Assembly: GCA_051252095.1 (NCBI GenBank)
Contig: JBPOFK010000002.1
Location: forward strand, 111,907 to 175,906
Direction of reading: 5' to 3'
DNA: 64,000 nt
Source of the DNA: GCA-2401735 sp051252095
GTDB lineage: Bacteria; Pseudomonadota; Gammaproteobacteria; Burkholderiales; Methylophilaceae
The notes beneath the pieces were generated by a model. That model had not been told where the DNA came from and made no database searches. It saw only the letters and a program-made list of their open reading frames with translations. Of this stretch, positions 52,749-61,891 are shown piece after piece. Within the stretch, counting starts at the first letter, position 1. The number at the start of each line of letters is the position of its first letter. The position numbers were made by a program, and so were the translations under genes.

Positions 52749-53918
52749 TTGACCCATACTCTACATAGAAATCTTTCTAGTTTCTATTTTGTCTATTACT
52801 TTTTTGTTGGTGTATTTGTGCCTTATTGGGCCTTATATTTACAAGCAGAAAAGTTTACGCCAGTAGAAATAGGTATTCTGATGTCGCTATTCCAAGTTAG
52901 TCGCATATTTGCACCTAACTTCTGGGGTTGGCTGGCTGATCACACGGCAAAACGCACGATTTGGATAAGGCTTAATACAATTCTTGGTGTGTTAGGTTTT
53001 ATCGCTGTTTTTTGGGTAGAAGGTTTTTGGCCAATGTTGCTTGTCATGGGTGCTTTAAGTTTATTTACGAGTTCAACAATGCCATTGTCCGAGTCACTTA
53101 CACTCGCGCATTTAGCGAACACAAAAGGGCAATATAGCCGTATCCGTATGTGGGGGTCAGTTGGATTTATCGTTGGCTCTATAATGTTAGGTTATTTGAT
53201 TGATTGGGCAGGTATTTCCAGCTTGTTATGGGCAATTTTAGTTGTACAAATTTCGCTATTTATGCTGACTTTTTCTTTACCAGATGTGAGTGTTGCGCCA
53301 CATCATACGGATGATTTTTCTGTTTGGAAGATTATAAGGAAGCCTGCTGTGATTGCACTCTTAACAGGGTGTGCCATGATGGTAACTGCCCATGGCGTAT
53401 TGTATAACTTTTATTCTATCTATTTAGCCGAGCATGGCTATAGTAAAGGGATGATTGGCTGGTTGTGGTCGGTTGGCGTAATCTGTGAAATTGTTGTATT
53501 CATGTTAATGCCAAAAATAATGCAACGCTACAGTCTGAAAGCGATTATATTGACTAGCCTCGCCTTAGCTGTCCTCCGTTTTACCATGATAGGCGTTGCA
53601 GTAGATAACCTTGTTTTATTATTGATTGCACAGAGCTTACACGCCGCAACTTTTGGCAGTTTTCATGCTGCTACCATTGAGGTGGTGACGCAATTTTTTA
53701 ATGGCCGCCATCAAGCAAAAGGGCAGGCTATCTATAATAGTGTTACCTATGGACTCGGCGGTGCATTAGGCGGCATTGCTGGCGGCTACGCATTACAAGG
53801 CTTAGGAGGACAACTCACCTTCTTGTTAGCGGCCATGTTTCCGCTAATTGGTTTTGCTGTGGTAGCATTTGGTTTAAAACTATCAACAACACATGGCGAG
53901 CAAGGGATGTTTAGTTAA
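52749..53918 (+). CDS. MFS transporter (HcaT/MFS_1-like)
   Basis: 389 residues, about 12 membrane helices. TTG at 52749 is the only usable start: an in-frame TAG lies 6 bases upstream and the first helix (FYFVYYFFVGVFVPYWALYLQ) begins 11 residues in. The motifs WGWLADHTAKRTIWIRL (loop 2-3) and SRIRMWGSVGFIVGSIMLGYLID match the 3-phenylpropionate/nucleoside-like MFS group (HcaT). The substrate is unknown. It follows aroC by 24 bases. Confidence 0.85.
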   Translation: MTHTLHRNLSSFYFVYYFFVGVFVPYWALYLQAEKFTPVEIGILMSLFQVSRIFAPNFWGWLADHTAKRTIWIRLNTILGVLGFIAVFWVEGFWPMLLVMGALSLFTSSTMPLSESLTLAHLANTKGQYSRIRMWGSVGFIVGSIMLGYLIDWAGISSLLWAILVVQISLFMLTFSLPDVSVAPHHTDDFSVWKIIRKPAVIALLTGCAMMVTAHGVLYNFYSIYLAEHGYSKGMIGWLWSVGVICEIVVFMLMPKIMQRYSLKAIILTSLALAVLRFTMIGVAVDNLVLLLIAQSLHAATFGSFHAATIEVVTQFFNGRHQAKGQAIYNSVTYGLGGALGGIAGGYALQGLGGQLTFLLAAMFPLIGFAVVAFGLKLSTTHGEQGMFS

Positions 53919-53941
53919 TGCCAATTGGACAGATGAGATAA

Positions 53942-54592
53942 ATGATGAAACACATACTGGTATTGATTGGGTTGGCTTTTGGAATCCAAGCGTTCGCTGA
54001 TACGCAAATAAATATCGTTGGCTTGTTTAATAACAAAGCACTGGTCATGATCAACGGTAGTGGCCCACATCATTTGCAGGCAGGACAGACTAAAAGCGGG
54101 GTTAAATTACTTTCAGCAAATAGTGATGCAGCGACATTAGAGGTTGAAGGAAAACGGCGCATACTCAAAATGGGACAAGCTGCTTTTGTTGCTGCCAGCA
54201 ATGACTCGCCTGATGCTGTTAATAGCCCAGTAAGCTTGTATGCAGATCAAGCGGGGCATTTTTTTGGCTATTTAACGATTAATGGAGGCAGCTTTAAGTA
54301 TGTTGTTGACACAGGCGCGACGAATGTCACGTTGAATAGCAATGATGCACAAGCTGCAAAACTTGATTATAAACAAGGCAGAAAAGTAAATATGGCGACT
54401 GCTAACGGTGTGGTGCCAGCTTTTACCGTGACGCTGAATACGTTGAAAATTGGAACCATTATTTTGAATAATGTTGATGCGACAGTGATTGATGGTAGTT
54501 CCCCACCGTTTATACTGTTGGGGATGTCGGCGCAAAACCGATTAAATATTAGACGTGAAAACTCAATAATGACATTGACTAAAAAATATTAA
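53942..54592 (+). CDS. Periplasmic retropepsin-like aspartic protease (clan AA)
   Basis: 216 residues with a signal peptide (HILVLIGLAFGIQAFA). The N-terminal half is a small beta domain (INIVGLFNNKALVMING). The C-terminal half has the single active-site motif YVVDTGATNVTL, then ATANGVVPAF and PFILLGMSAQNRLNIRREN, the bacterial retroviral-type aspartic protease pattern (TIGR02281-like). It would act as a dimer in the periplasm. It ends just before a bidirectional terminator. Confidence 0.88.
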   Translation: MMKHILVLIGLAFGIQAFADTQINIVGLFNNKALVMINGSGPHHLQAGQTKSGVKLLSANSDAATLEVEGKRRILKMGQAAFVAASNDSPDAVNSPVSLYADQAGHFFGYLTINGGSFKYVVDTGATNVTLNSNDAQAAKLDYKQGRKVNMATANGVVPAFTVTLNTLKIGTIILNNVDATVIDGSSPPFILLGMSAQNRLNIRRENSIMTLTKKY

Positions 54593-54628
54593 AACAATAA
54601 AGCGGGCACCAGCCCGTTCTATTGTTTA
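54592..54628. terminator. Bidirectional terminator between the aspartic protease and dodecin genes
   Basis: GCGGGC and GCCCGT form the GC core around ACCA, extended by AAACAATA on the left and TATTGTTT on the right. It is well placed for both converging genes. Confidence 0.8.
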
Positions 54629-54644
54629 GGGCTTTAACTTTTTT

Positions 54645-54848
54645 TTACTTCACCACAAATGTCACTTTAAGTACAACGCGATATTTTGTAACCTTGCCAT
54701 CTTTTACTTTTACGCTCTGGTCTTGAATCCACGCGCTGGTGATGTTTTTTACAGACTCAGAAGCCTTTGCGATACCATTTTGTACTGCATCGTCAAAACC
54801 TTTTTCGCTTGAGGCGATGATTTCAATGACTTTTGCTACTGATGACAT
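54645..54848 (-). CDS. Dodecin (flavin storage protein)
   Basis: 67 residues with AAGGAG before the start. The sequence VAKVIEIIASSEKGFDDAVQNGIAKAS, then ITSAWIQDQSVKVKDGKVTKYRVVLKVTFVV, is the whole dodecin fold (beta-alpha-beta-beta). The conserved Trp of the ligand-stacking site is present in SAWIQ. Dodecins form hollow dodecamers that bind riboflavin, FMN or FAD. It is next to the DUF2970 gene and the folE2-dxs cluster. Confidence 0.95.
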   Translation of the reverse strand: MSSVAKVIEIIASSEKGFDDAVQNGIAKASESVKNITSAWIQDQSVKVKDGKVTKYRVVLKVTFVVK

Positions 54849-54885
54849 GGGTAAACTCCTTTTTTGAGTGACAAATTAAATTTGA

Positions 54886-55104
54886 TTAACCAAGGTAATT
54901 AATTGCTAAATTGACTAATAAAACGACCGTAAAAACAAAAATAATTGCGCCAATGATCCCGGCGATAATGGCTTGTTTTGGCGTAATCTTAGCAACATCA
55001 TCCTCATAGCCTTTTTGAGCTCTGATGCCTACCATGGTCCATAATACCATTCTGATTACTTGAAATAGTGAGGCTTTGTCTTCTACAGTCGCTTTCTCTT
55101 GCAT
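54886..55104 (-). CDS. DUF2970 small membrane protein
   Basis: 72 residues with GGGGAG before the start. The N-terminal half is polar (SLFQVIRMVLWTMVGIRAQKGYEDD), and the C-terminal half is a single hydrophobic helix (IIAGIIGAIIFVFTVVLLVNLAI). FWxFxGIR-like residues followed by one helix fit DUF2970, a family of unknown function common in beta- and gammaproteobacteria, often near cytochrome oxidase genes. Here it follows folE2 by 24 bases and is probably co-transcribed. Confidence 0.82.
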   Translation of the reverse strand: MQEKATVEDKASLFQVIRMVLWTMVGIRAQKGYEDDVAKITPKQAIIAGIIGAIIFVFTVVLLVNLAINYLG

Positions 55105-55128
55105 GGTTACTCCCCTAATACCTAATGA

Positions 55129-55950
55129 TTATAGTTTAACGCGTTTATCGTGCTCAATGAGCGCATAGGCAGAATGGTTGTGAATGGATTCAAAATTCTC
55201 GCTTTCAACGACATAGGCATCTATGCGCGCTTCCTCATTGAGTGCAGAGGCAACGTCACGTACCATATCTTCCACAAACTTAGGATTGTCGTATGCACGT
55301 TCGGTGACGAATTTTTCATCAGGTCGTTTAAGTAATCCATAAAGCTCACATGATGCTTGCTTCTCTACGAGTGTAATAATATCTTCAATCCAGATAAAGT
55401 CATTAATCAATGCTGTAATCGTGACATGTGAGCGTTGGTTATGCGCACCATAATCTGATATTTTTTTACTACATGGGCATAGACTGGTTACAGGAACCAG
55501 TACTTTGATGGTGATGCTAAATTCGTTGTCTTTGATTTCGCCAATAAATGTGACGTCATAGTCTAGTAAACTGTTAACACCAGAGATTGGTGCGGATTTA
55601 TTCACAAAGTACGGAAAGCGCATCTCAACGTAACCAGAGCTAGCCTCAAGGCGTTCAACCATCTCTCGCAAAATAGTTTCAAATGACTCTACTGAGATTG
55701 CATGTTCATTGACATTGAGAATCTCAACGAAACGGGACATGTGTGTCCCTTTGAAGTTATGCGGTAAATGCACATACATATCGAAAACGGCAACGGTGTT
55801 TTGCTCACCTCCGTTTTTATCTTTCACGACAACAGGATGTCTGATAGATTTAATACCAACTTTGTTAATGTCTAAATGACGTACATCGGGTCTGTTTTGG
55901 ACATCTTCTATACCTTCTAATGTGTCATTGGGTAAATTGGGCTGATTCAT
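55129..55950 (-). CDS. folE2: GTP cyclohydrolase FolE2
   Basis: 273 residues. The type IB cyclohydrolase pattern is clear: GTHMSRFVEILN near the middle, VTSLCPCSKKISDYGAHNQRSHV with the metal-ligand Cys, and FVEDMVRDVASALNE. It converts GTP to dihydroneopterin triphosphate for folate (and possibly methanopterin) synthesis without strict zinc dependence, which matters under zinc limitation. It lies downstream of dxs on the same strand. No Zur box was identified by eye. Confidence 0.95.
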   Translation of the reverse strand: MNQPNLPNDTLEGIEDVQNRPDVRHLDINKVGIKSIRHPVVVKDKNGGEQNTVAVFDMYVHLPHNFKGTHMSRFVEILNVNEHAISVESFETILREMVERLEASSGYVEMRFPYFVNKSAPISGVNSLLDYDVTFIGEIKDNEFSITIKVLVPVTSLCPCSKKISDYGAHNQRSHVTITALINDFIWIEDIITLVEKQASCELYGLLKRPDEKFVTERAYDNPKFVEDMVRDVASALNEEARIDAYVVESENFESIHNHSAYALIEHDKRVKL

Positions 55951-56063
55951 GTGGGCGTCTGCTCTCCAAAATATAGTGTCTTTAACGCAGTAGCAAAATT
56001 CTACTCGTATCAGACTGTAAGTAAACGGATATTTTATTAATAACCATATCTTCTTTTTTTAGG

Positions 56064-57926
56064 TTAGATCAACTCTAATTTTTTTTGAATTGATTGTGTA
56101 ATCCCTATACTATCAAGACCACATTGTGCCAGCATAGTTTCATGTACGCCATGTTCAAGGAATGCATCAGGCAATCCTAAGCATAACGCTGGCGTAGTCA
56201 AGTTAAGTGCTTGCAAGGCTTCCATCACTGCGGAACCTGCACCGCCCATGACACTATTTTCTTCTACAGTTACAATTAAATCATGTGTTTTAGCCATGCT
56301 TTCTAACAGATCCATATCTAATGGTTTGATAAAACGCATGTCAACAACACTGCTGTCTAGCTGCTCACCTGCCAGCAGACATGGGCTGACCATGCTGCCA
56401 AAAGCTAAAATGGCAACTCTTTTACTAGGGAGTGAGGATTGTCGCATCACTTTGCCTTTGCCAATTTCAATGCTATTAAGTGCAGAAGAAATTTGAGTAC
56501 CATTTCCAGTGCCGCGTGGATAGCGTACTGCTACGATACCTTTGTAATGATAACCTGTTGTCAGCATTAGTCGGCATTCATTTTCATCACTAGGCGCCAT
56601 AATAATGATGTTTGGGATGCAGCGTAGGAATGATAAATCGAAACTTCCAGCATGCGTTGGCCCATCTGCCCCAACCAGCCCTGCGCGGTCAATAGCAAAC
56701 AAAATATCTAAGTCTTGTAATGCGACATCATGAATTAGCTGGTCATAAGCTCTTTGCAAAAAAGTGCTATAAATTGCAACAACAGGCTTTAAACCATCAC
56801 AGGCCATACCACCAGCAAACGTAACAGCATGCTGCTCAGCAATGCCTACATCGAAATATCGGCTGGGGTGTTTATGTGCAAAAGCATTTAAGCCGCTACC
56901 ATCACACATGGCTGGTGTTATGGCAATTAGTTTATCATCGGCATCTCCCATATCAACTAGCCAATCAGAAAACACCTGTGTATAGGTTTTTTGATCACTC
57001 TTGCTGTGGGCTACACCATTGCATGGGTCGAACTTATTAACGCCATGATATTTATTAGGATCATCTTCAGCTGGCTCAAAGCCTTTACCTTTTTGCGTCA
57101 CGATATGCAAAAATTGCATCCCATTTAATGCGTTGATGTTGCGCAATGTCGTGACGAGGGTGTCCATATCATGACCATCAATAGGACCTATATAGTTAAA
57201 GCCTAGTTCTTCAAAGAGTGTGCCGCCAGGATAAACCATGCCTTTTGCATGCTCTTCTGCGCGCCTAGCAAATTCTTTAACTGGCGGCACGATGTCCAAA
57301 ACATGCTTGCCTGTCTGGCGGACGCTATCGTAGAAGCGACCTGATAGTAGCTTTGCTAGGTAGTTATTGAGTGCGCCAACATTTTTCGAAATGCTCATGT
57401 CATTGTCATTTAAGATGACCAATAAATTAGCATCTGTACTGCCAGCGTTATTGAGTGCTTCAAACGCCATCCCTGCCGTCATCGCACCATCGCCTATAAT
57501 CGCTACACTACGGCGTTTAGAGCCAGCTTGTTTTGCAGCAACAGCCATGCCTAAGGCAGCAGAAATAGAGGTGCTTGAATGACCAGTGCCGAATGTGTCA
57601 TATTCACTTTCAGACCTTCTAGGAAATCCAGCAATGCCACTTTCCTTGCGCAGATTGCGCATTTCTTCGCGTCTACCAGTTAATATTTTGTGCGGGTAGG
57701 TTTGATGTCCTACATCCCAAACTAGCCTGTCTTCTGGCGTATTAAACACATAATGTAATGCAATTGTCAGCTCTACCACACCCAGATTTGATGCCAGATG
57801 CCCACCCGTTTTTGAAACGCTGTTAATTAAAAAGGTGCGAAGTTCGTCAGCTAGTGTTATTAGTTGCTCTTTGCTTAAAGGGCGAAGATCAATAGGAGAG
57901 TTAATCGTAGACAGTATGGAAGTCAT
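56064..57926 (-). CDS. dxs: 1-deoxy-D-xylulose-5-phosphate synthase
   Basis: 620 residues. It is a thiamine diphosphate enzyme: GGHLASNLGVVELTIALHYVF, DVGHQTYPHKILTGRR, the cofactor motif GDGAMTAGMAFEALNNAG ending in NDN, the YIGPIDGHD segment and the pyrimidine-domain VGIAEQHAVTFAGG. It makes DXP for isoprenoid synthesis by the MEP route. It follows ispA by 12 bases, in the widespread xseB-ispA-dxs operon. Confidence 0.98.
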   Translation of the reverse strand: MTSILSTINSPIDLRPLSKEQLITLADELRTFLINSVSKTGGHLASNLGVVELTIALHYVFNTPEDRLVWDVGHQTYPHKILTGRREEMRNLRKESGIAGFPRRSESEYDTFGTGHSSTSISAALGMAVAAKQAGSKRRSVAIIGDGAMTAGMAFEALNNAGSTDANLLVILNDNDMSISKNVGALNNYLAKLLSGRFYDSVRQTGKHVLDIVPPVKEFARRAEEHAKGMVYPGGTLFEELGFNYIGPIDGHDMDTLVTTLRNINALNGMQFLHIVTQKGKGFEPAEDDPNKYHGVNKFDPCNGVAHSKSDQKTYTQVFSDWLVDMGDADDKLIAITPAMCDGSGLNAFAHKHPSRYFDVGIAEQHAVTFAGGMACDGLKPVVAIYSTFLQRAYDQLIHDVALQDLDILFAIDRAGLVGADGPTHAGSFDLSFLRCIPNIIIMAPSDENECRLMLTTGYHYKGIVAVRYPRGTGNGTQISSALNSIEIGKGKVMRQSSLPSKRVAILAFGSMVSPCLLAGEQLDSSVVDMRFIKPLDMDLLESMAKTHDLIVTVEENSVMGGAGSAVMEALQALNLTTPALCLGLPDAFLEHGVHETMLAQCGLDSIGITQSIQKKLELI

Positions 57927-57938
57927 AAACTAGGGTGC

Positions 57939-58862
57939 TTAGAAGCTGCGTTGCGTAATAAAATTGGCTAGGTATCGTAATAAGTCTGCTTCATGACCAT
58001 AAAAAGAGAGGGCAGCCATTGCATTTGCATGAAGTTCAGCAGCTAATTTTTTTGCTTCATGCAGACCAAGGATGGTGACATAGGTGGATTTATTCTGATG
58101 TGCATCCTTTCCAGCTGTTTTACCTAAAGTTGCTGTATCAGCTTCTGTATCCAAAATATCATCTACCACTTGAAAGGCAAGTCCAATGGATTTTGAAAAG
58201 TGATCTGCTGCTTTAATTTTTTCTTCATTTTGGCGGTAAGCACTATAAGCACCTAGCAATGTGGCTGCACGTATCAAGGCCCCTGTCTTGTGAATATGCA
58301 TCGTTTCTAATTCGGCTTGTGTCAGCGGGATGCCTACATGTTCAATATCAATTGCTTGACCACCAGCCATGCCTCTTGAGCCCGTAGCTAGGGCAAGCAT
58401 ATGGAGCATTTTTATTTTTTGTGGGCTTCTTAAGTTCAGGTCTTGAGAGATAAGCTGAAAGGCTAGGCTTTGCAGAGAATCCCCAACTAACAACGCAATT
58501 GCATCACCGTATTTTTTATGTGTCGATGGCTTACCTCGTCGTAAATCATCGTCATCCATGCATGGCATATCATCATGCACGAGTGAAAAGGCATGGATTA
58601 ACTCAACTGCTGCTGCCGCTGCATCGACTTTTTCTGTATTGGCACCGCAGAACTCACCGGCAGCATAAGCAAGTAGCGCTCTTACGCGCTTCCCGCCGCC
58701 CAGTGCCGCATAGCGCATTGCATCGTGCAGTCGCTCTGGATTGATGTTCGAAGCAGGGAGATGTTTGTCTAAGATACCTTCAATATGAAGCTGCATGTTA
58801 CCCACCCAAGTGTTGAAAGCTTGCGCTTGATTTTCTGCTGACGTAGTGGCTTCATTTATCAT
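57939..58862 (-). CDS. ispA: Farnesyl diphosphate synthase
   Basis: 307 residues. The polyprenyl synthase motifs are FARM as LVHDDMPCMDDDDLRRGKPS and SARM as QVVDDILDTEADTATLGK. GGKRVRALLAYAAGEF and KTGALIRAATLLGAYS support the short-chain type. It condenses IPP and DMAPP/GPP to farnesyl diphosphate. It sits between xseB (12 bases upstream) and dxs. Confidence 0.97.
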   Translation of the reverse strand: MINEATTSAENQAQAFNTWVGNMQLHIEGILDKHLPASNINPERLHDAMRYAALGGGKRVRALLAYAAGEFCGANTEKVDAAAAAVELIHAFSLVHDDMPCMDDDDLRRGKPSTHKKYGDAIALLVGDSLQSLAFQLISQDLNLRSPQKIKMLHMLALATGSRGMAGGQAIDIEHVGIPLTQAELETMHIHKTGALIRAATLLGAYSAYRQNEEKIKAADHFSKSIGLAFQVVDDILDTEADTATLGKTAGKDAHQNKSTYVTILGLHEAKKLAAELHANAMAALSFYGHEADLLRYLANFITQRSF

Positions 58863-58874
58863 GGTACGTTTTAT

Positions 58875-59105
58875 TTAATCCTGACTGTAATCCGTCAGTT
58901 TGTTTTCCTCAGATACAATTTGTATTTGTTGCTCAGCTGCAACTAGCGATTGCTGGCAAATTTTTAATAATTCGGCACCGCGCTTGTATGCGTTTAATGA
59001 TTGTTCCAACGAAAGTTTCTCAGACTCCATTTGGGTTACGATTGATTCCAACTCTGCAATCGCGGTTTCGTAGCTTAGCGGGGTATCAGCGTTTTTGTTT
59101 TGCAT
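58875..59105 (-). CDS. xseB: Exodeoxyribonuclease VII small subunit
   Basis: 76 residues. LSYETAIAELESIVTQMESEKLSLEQSL and YKRGAELLKICQQSLVAAEQQI are the XseB helical signature. It binds XseA to form exonuclease VII, which degrades single-stranded DNA. It is the first gene of the xseB-ispA-dxs unit, and xseA is not in the window. Confidence 0.95.
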   Translation of the reverse strand: MQNKNADTPLSYETAIAELESIVTQMESEKLSLEQSLNAYKRGAELLKICQQSLVAAEQQIQIVSEENKLTDYSQD

Positions 59106-59183
59106 TGATTGCGTGATCTTAACGATTGTCGGCAGTAGCCCTATTTTAACAAAAATTGCTACTACATGCTCTTTAAAAAGTAG

Positions 59184-59837
59184 TTAGGCAAGGACCTTGA
59201 GTAAAAATGTGCGTATTTCGTCAATTTCGTCGATAGAAACACTATGCGCAATAGGAAAATCACGCCACTCGATAGGGTAACCTTCGTGCTTAAGTGCCTG
59301 ATAGGACGCTTGCGCTATCGGTAATTCAATCACTTCATCCTGCGTGCCGTGCGCCATAAAAATAGGTGTATTTTGGTTCTCTAAAGATTTTTCGGATTCA
59401 AGTTTCGGCCGTAATGGTAAATAGGTAGACAATGCAATAATACCTGCCAATGTTTTTTTGAAACGCAAGCCTGTGTGCAGTGCTAACGCACCGCCTTGTG
59501 AAAACCCGGCCAATATGATTTTCTGAGAAGGAACGCCTCTCGCCAGTTCCTTGTCAATCAGCTCCTCAACATAGGCTTGTGTCTTTCTCATGCCCGTCTC
59601 ATCTTGCTGAGCGCCAGCTGTGAGCCCATATAAATCATACCAAGCACGCATTTCATAGCCACCATTAAGTGTTACTTTTAAAAATGGGGCGTGTGGCAAA
59701 ACAAAACGATATTGCGGTAGATCTAACATTTCAACCACAGGAACAAAGTCATTCCCGTCTGCGCCAAGTCCATGTAGCCAAATCACACTCGCTGACGGAT
59801 GGACACTATTAGTTATTTCAATTGGTTTATCATGCAT
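59184..59837 (-). CDS. Alpha/beta hydrolase, carboxylesterase family
   Basis: 217 residues. IWLHGLGADGNDF (oxyanion loop), nucleophile S113 in LAGFSQGGALAL, acid in AHGTQDEVIELP and His in FPIAHSVSIDEI complete the triad. It matches the small carboxylesterase/lysophospholipase family (EstB, PF02230). It hydrolyses short acyl esters in vitro in characterised members. It lies 78 bases upstream of xseB on the same strand and faces the phosphodiesterase gene divergently. Confidence 0.93.
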   Translation of the reverse strand: MHDKPIEITNSVHPSASVIWLHGLGADGNDFVPVVEMLDLPQYRFVLPHAPFLKVTLNGGYEMRAWYDLYGLTAGAQQDETGMRKTQAYVEELIDKELARGVPSQKIILAGFSQGGALALHTGLRFKKTLAGIIALSTYLPLRPKLESEKSLENQNTPIFMAHGTQDEVIELPIAQASYQALKHEGYPIEWRDFPIAHSVSIDEIDEIRTFLLKVLA

Positions 59838-59992
59838 AAAATATTACTTAGCAGAGCTGATTAAATACAAAATTATAAAGCATTCATCCTAATCATATGT
59901 GATTGTTCATGGATGCTGAAGAATGCACGTTTTTTACTGGCAAGCTTATTGCTGTTGAAGCATAGTAAAGCAAACATAAAGAGATAAATTAG

Positions 59993-60757
59993 ATGCAAAT
60001 AAAAATTTTGGGTTGTAGTGGTGGCGTTGGCGGTGATATGCACACTACTTCGATGTTAATTGATGAAGATATATTAATTGATGCAGGGACAGGTGTGGGT
60101 GGTTTGTCACTGAATGCGTTGCAAAAGATCAACCATGTTTTCATTACCCATGCGCATATGGATCATATTGCATTTTTACCTTTGCTCTTAGATACCGTGT
60201 CAGGACTGAGAGAAGAGGCAGTGAATGTTTATGCTAGCATGCAAGTGATACAGATTTTAAAAGAGCATGTGTTTAATTGGTTAATCTGGCCTAATTTTAA
60301 TTTAATTCCTAATCGACAAAAGCCTTTGCTTGTCTATAAAGAAATGAATGTTGGAGATTCAGTGGTACTGAATGAGCGAGTCATTACTGCGCTGCCAGCG
60401 AATCATGGTGTACCAGCAGTCGGTTATCAAATTGACGGGGATCATGCAAGTCTGGTCTTTACAGGAGATACTGCTGGCTGTAGGGCATTATGGGAAAAGG
60501 TAAATGCCATCGAAAATTTAGCTTATCTTATTATTGAGACAGCATTTAGTAATCAAGACGCAGTCTTAGCTGCCGAGTCTAAACATTTGTGTCCAATGAC
60601 ACTAGCAGAGGAATTGAATTATTTGCATAAAAAACCGCATGTCTATATCACACATCTTAAGCCAGGGGCTGGCGAGCAAATTATGCGTGAAATTGCGCAA
60701 CACCCTAAAACTGCACATTGTAAAGTTTTGCTAAATCAACAAGTTTTCGAGCTTTAA
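59993..60757 (+). CDS. Metallo-beta-lactamase-fold cyclic nucleotide phosphodiesterase (class II-like)
   Basis: 254 residues. The MBL metal motif is H53-A-H55-M-D57-H58, followed by LPANHGVPAVGYQI, SLVFTGDTAG and IETAFSN, with a late His in YITHLKPGAGEQ. The layout LGCSGGVGGDMHTTSMLIDE at the start fits the class II 3',5'-cyclic-nucleotide phosphodiesterase group (CpdP/PDE1-like). The neighbour encodes a cyclic-nucleotide-binding protein 30 bases downstream, which supports cAMP/cGMP as substrate. No adenylate cyclase is in the window. Confidence 0.8.
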   Translation: MQIKILGCSGGVGGDMHTTSMLIDEDILIDAGTGVGGLSLNALQKINHVFITHAHMDHIAFLPLLLDTVSGLREEAVNVYASMQVIQILKEHVFNWLIWPNFNLIPNRQKPLLVYKEMNVGDSVVLNERVITALPANHGVPAVGYQIDGDHASLVFTGDTAGCRALWEKVNAIENLAYLIIETAFSNQDAVLAAESKHLCPMTLAEELNYLHKKPHVYITHLKPGAGEQIMREIAQHPKTAHCKVLLNQQVFEL

Positions 60758-60786
60758 TTTACACAAAATGGTATAAATACACATCT

Positions 60787-61878
60787 ATGGATCAGAATAG
60801 CGAAAACAAGCCACTCATGGCAGGGAAGGAGATATTGGCGAATTTAGCCCCAATATCTAAATTGTCACAAGGTCGCTTAGAAGAGTTAGCCGATGTTGTG
60901 ATTATTGAAAAAATCAGTAAGGATTTAGATCCAACCCGGATGAGTGAGCAGGGTATGGAGGCGCTATATCTGATTAAAGGCGATTTAGGCATACGCTATG
61001 AGAATGGTAAAAAGCTCGTGTTGCGCGGGGGTGGTCCAGCAGCAAAGCATCCAATTGATTCTGAGAAGTTGCGCATCAAAGATACCATTGCCATTACACC
61101 GATTGAAGTAGTTAGAATCGACTTGGACTTGTTAGACATTATGCTGACCTGGGATCAAATTTCAGGATTTTCATCAGAAGAGCAACCACCAAAAGCCCAA
61201 GAGCAGACGCAGCGTACGCATATAGATGGTGAGACATTTAATGCCTTTAAGCTTAAAAATGGAGTTTTTAGTAAAGTGCCTCCGGCCAATATTGAAACGC
61301 TACTGATGCGTTTAACTAGTGTTAATGTAGAAGCGGGTCAAACAATTGTTACACAAGGCCAAGAGGGTGATTACTACTACCTCATTCATGACGGCACGGC
61401 TGTGGTGAGTCGTGTTTATGATATGAGCAAGCCGCCAGTCGAATTGGCTGAAATCTCTGTTGGTGAAGCCTTTGGTGAAGAAGCCTTGGCTTCTGATACC
61501 AAACGCAACGCAACTGTGACCATGAAAACTGATGGCCAATTATTGCGCTTAAAAAAAGAGGATTTTGTAGAGCTACTAAAAACGCCTGTTATAAATACGG
61601 TGAGTATGGATGAAGCCAAAAAGCGCTTTGCTAATGGCGCCGTCTGGATGGATGTGCGTTTTGAATCAGAATACAAATATCATCATATTAACGGGGCAGT
61701 AAATGCGCCAATTCATGAGCTACGTGAAAAAATTGGCTGGCTAGACCAAGACAAAGAGTATATCGTCTATTGCCAAACTGGGCGGCGGAGCTCAGCAGCT
61801 GCGTTTATATTGGCACAGTTTGGGATTAAAGCGCTTGTACTCGAGGGCGGGACACGCAGTAGTGCACTAAAAACTTAG
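60787..61878 (+). CDS. Cyclic nucleotide-binding and rhodanese fusion protein
   Basis: 363 residues. Residues about 1-130 look like a degenerate CNB domain. Residues about 150-270 are a second CNB domain with a phosphate-binding cassette FGEEALASDTKRNATV: Glu231 and Arg240 are nine residues apart, exactly as E200 and R209 in protein kinase A, so cyclic nucleotide binding is likely. Residues about 275-363 are a rhodanese with VWMDVRFESEYKYHHINGA and C329 in YCQTGRRSS. It links a nucleotide signal to sulfur or redox chemistry; the target is unknown. Confidence 0.85.
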   Translation: MDQNSENKPLMAGKEILANLAPISKLSQGRLEELADVVIIEKISKDLDPTRMSEQGMEALYLIKGDLGIRYENGKKLVLRGGGPAAKHPIDSEKLRIKDTIAITPIEVVRIDLDLLDIMLTWDQISGFSSEEQPPKAQEQTQRTHIDGETFNAFKLKNGVFSKVPPANIETLLMRLTSVNVEAGQTIVTQGQEGDYYYLIHDGTAVVSRVYDMSKPPVELAEISVGEAFGEEALASDTKRNATVTMKTDGQLLRLKKEDFVELLKTPVINTVSMDEAKKRFANGAVWMDVRFESEYKYHHINGAVNAPIHELREKIGWLDQDKEYIVYCQTGRRSSAAAFILAQFGIKALVLEGGTRSSALKT

Positions 61879-61891
61879 TGCCTTCCTCACT

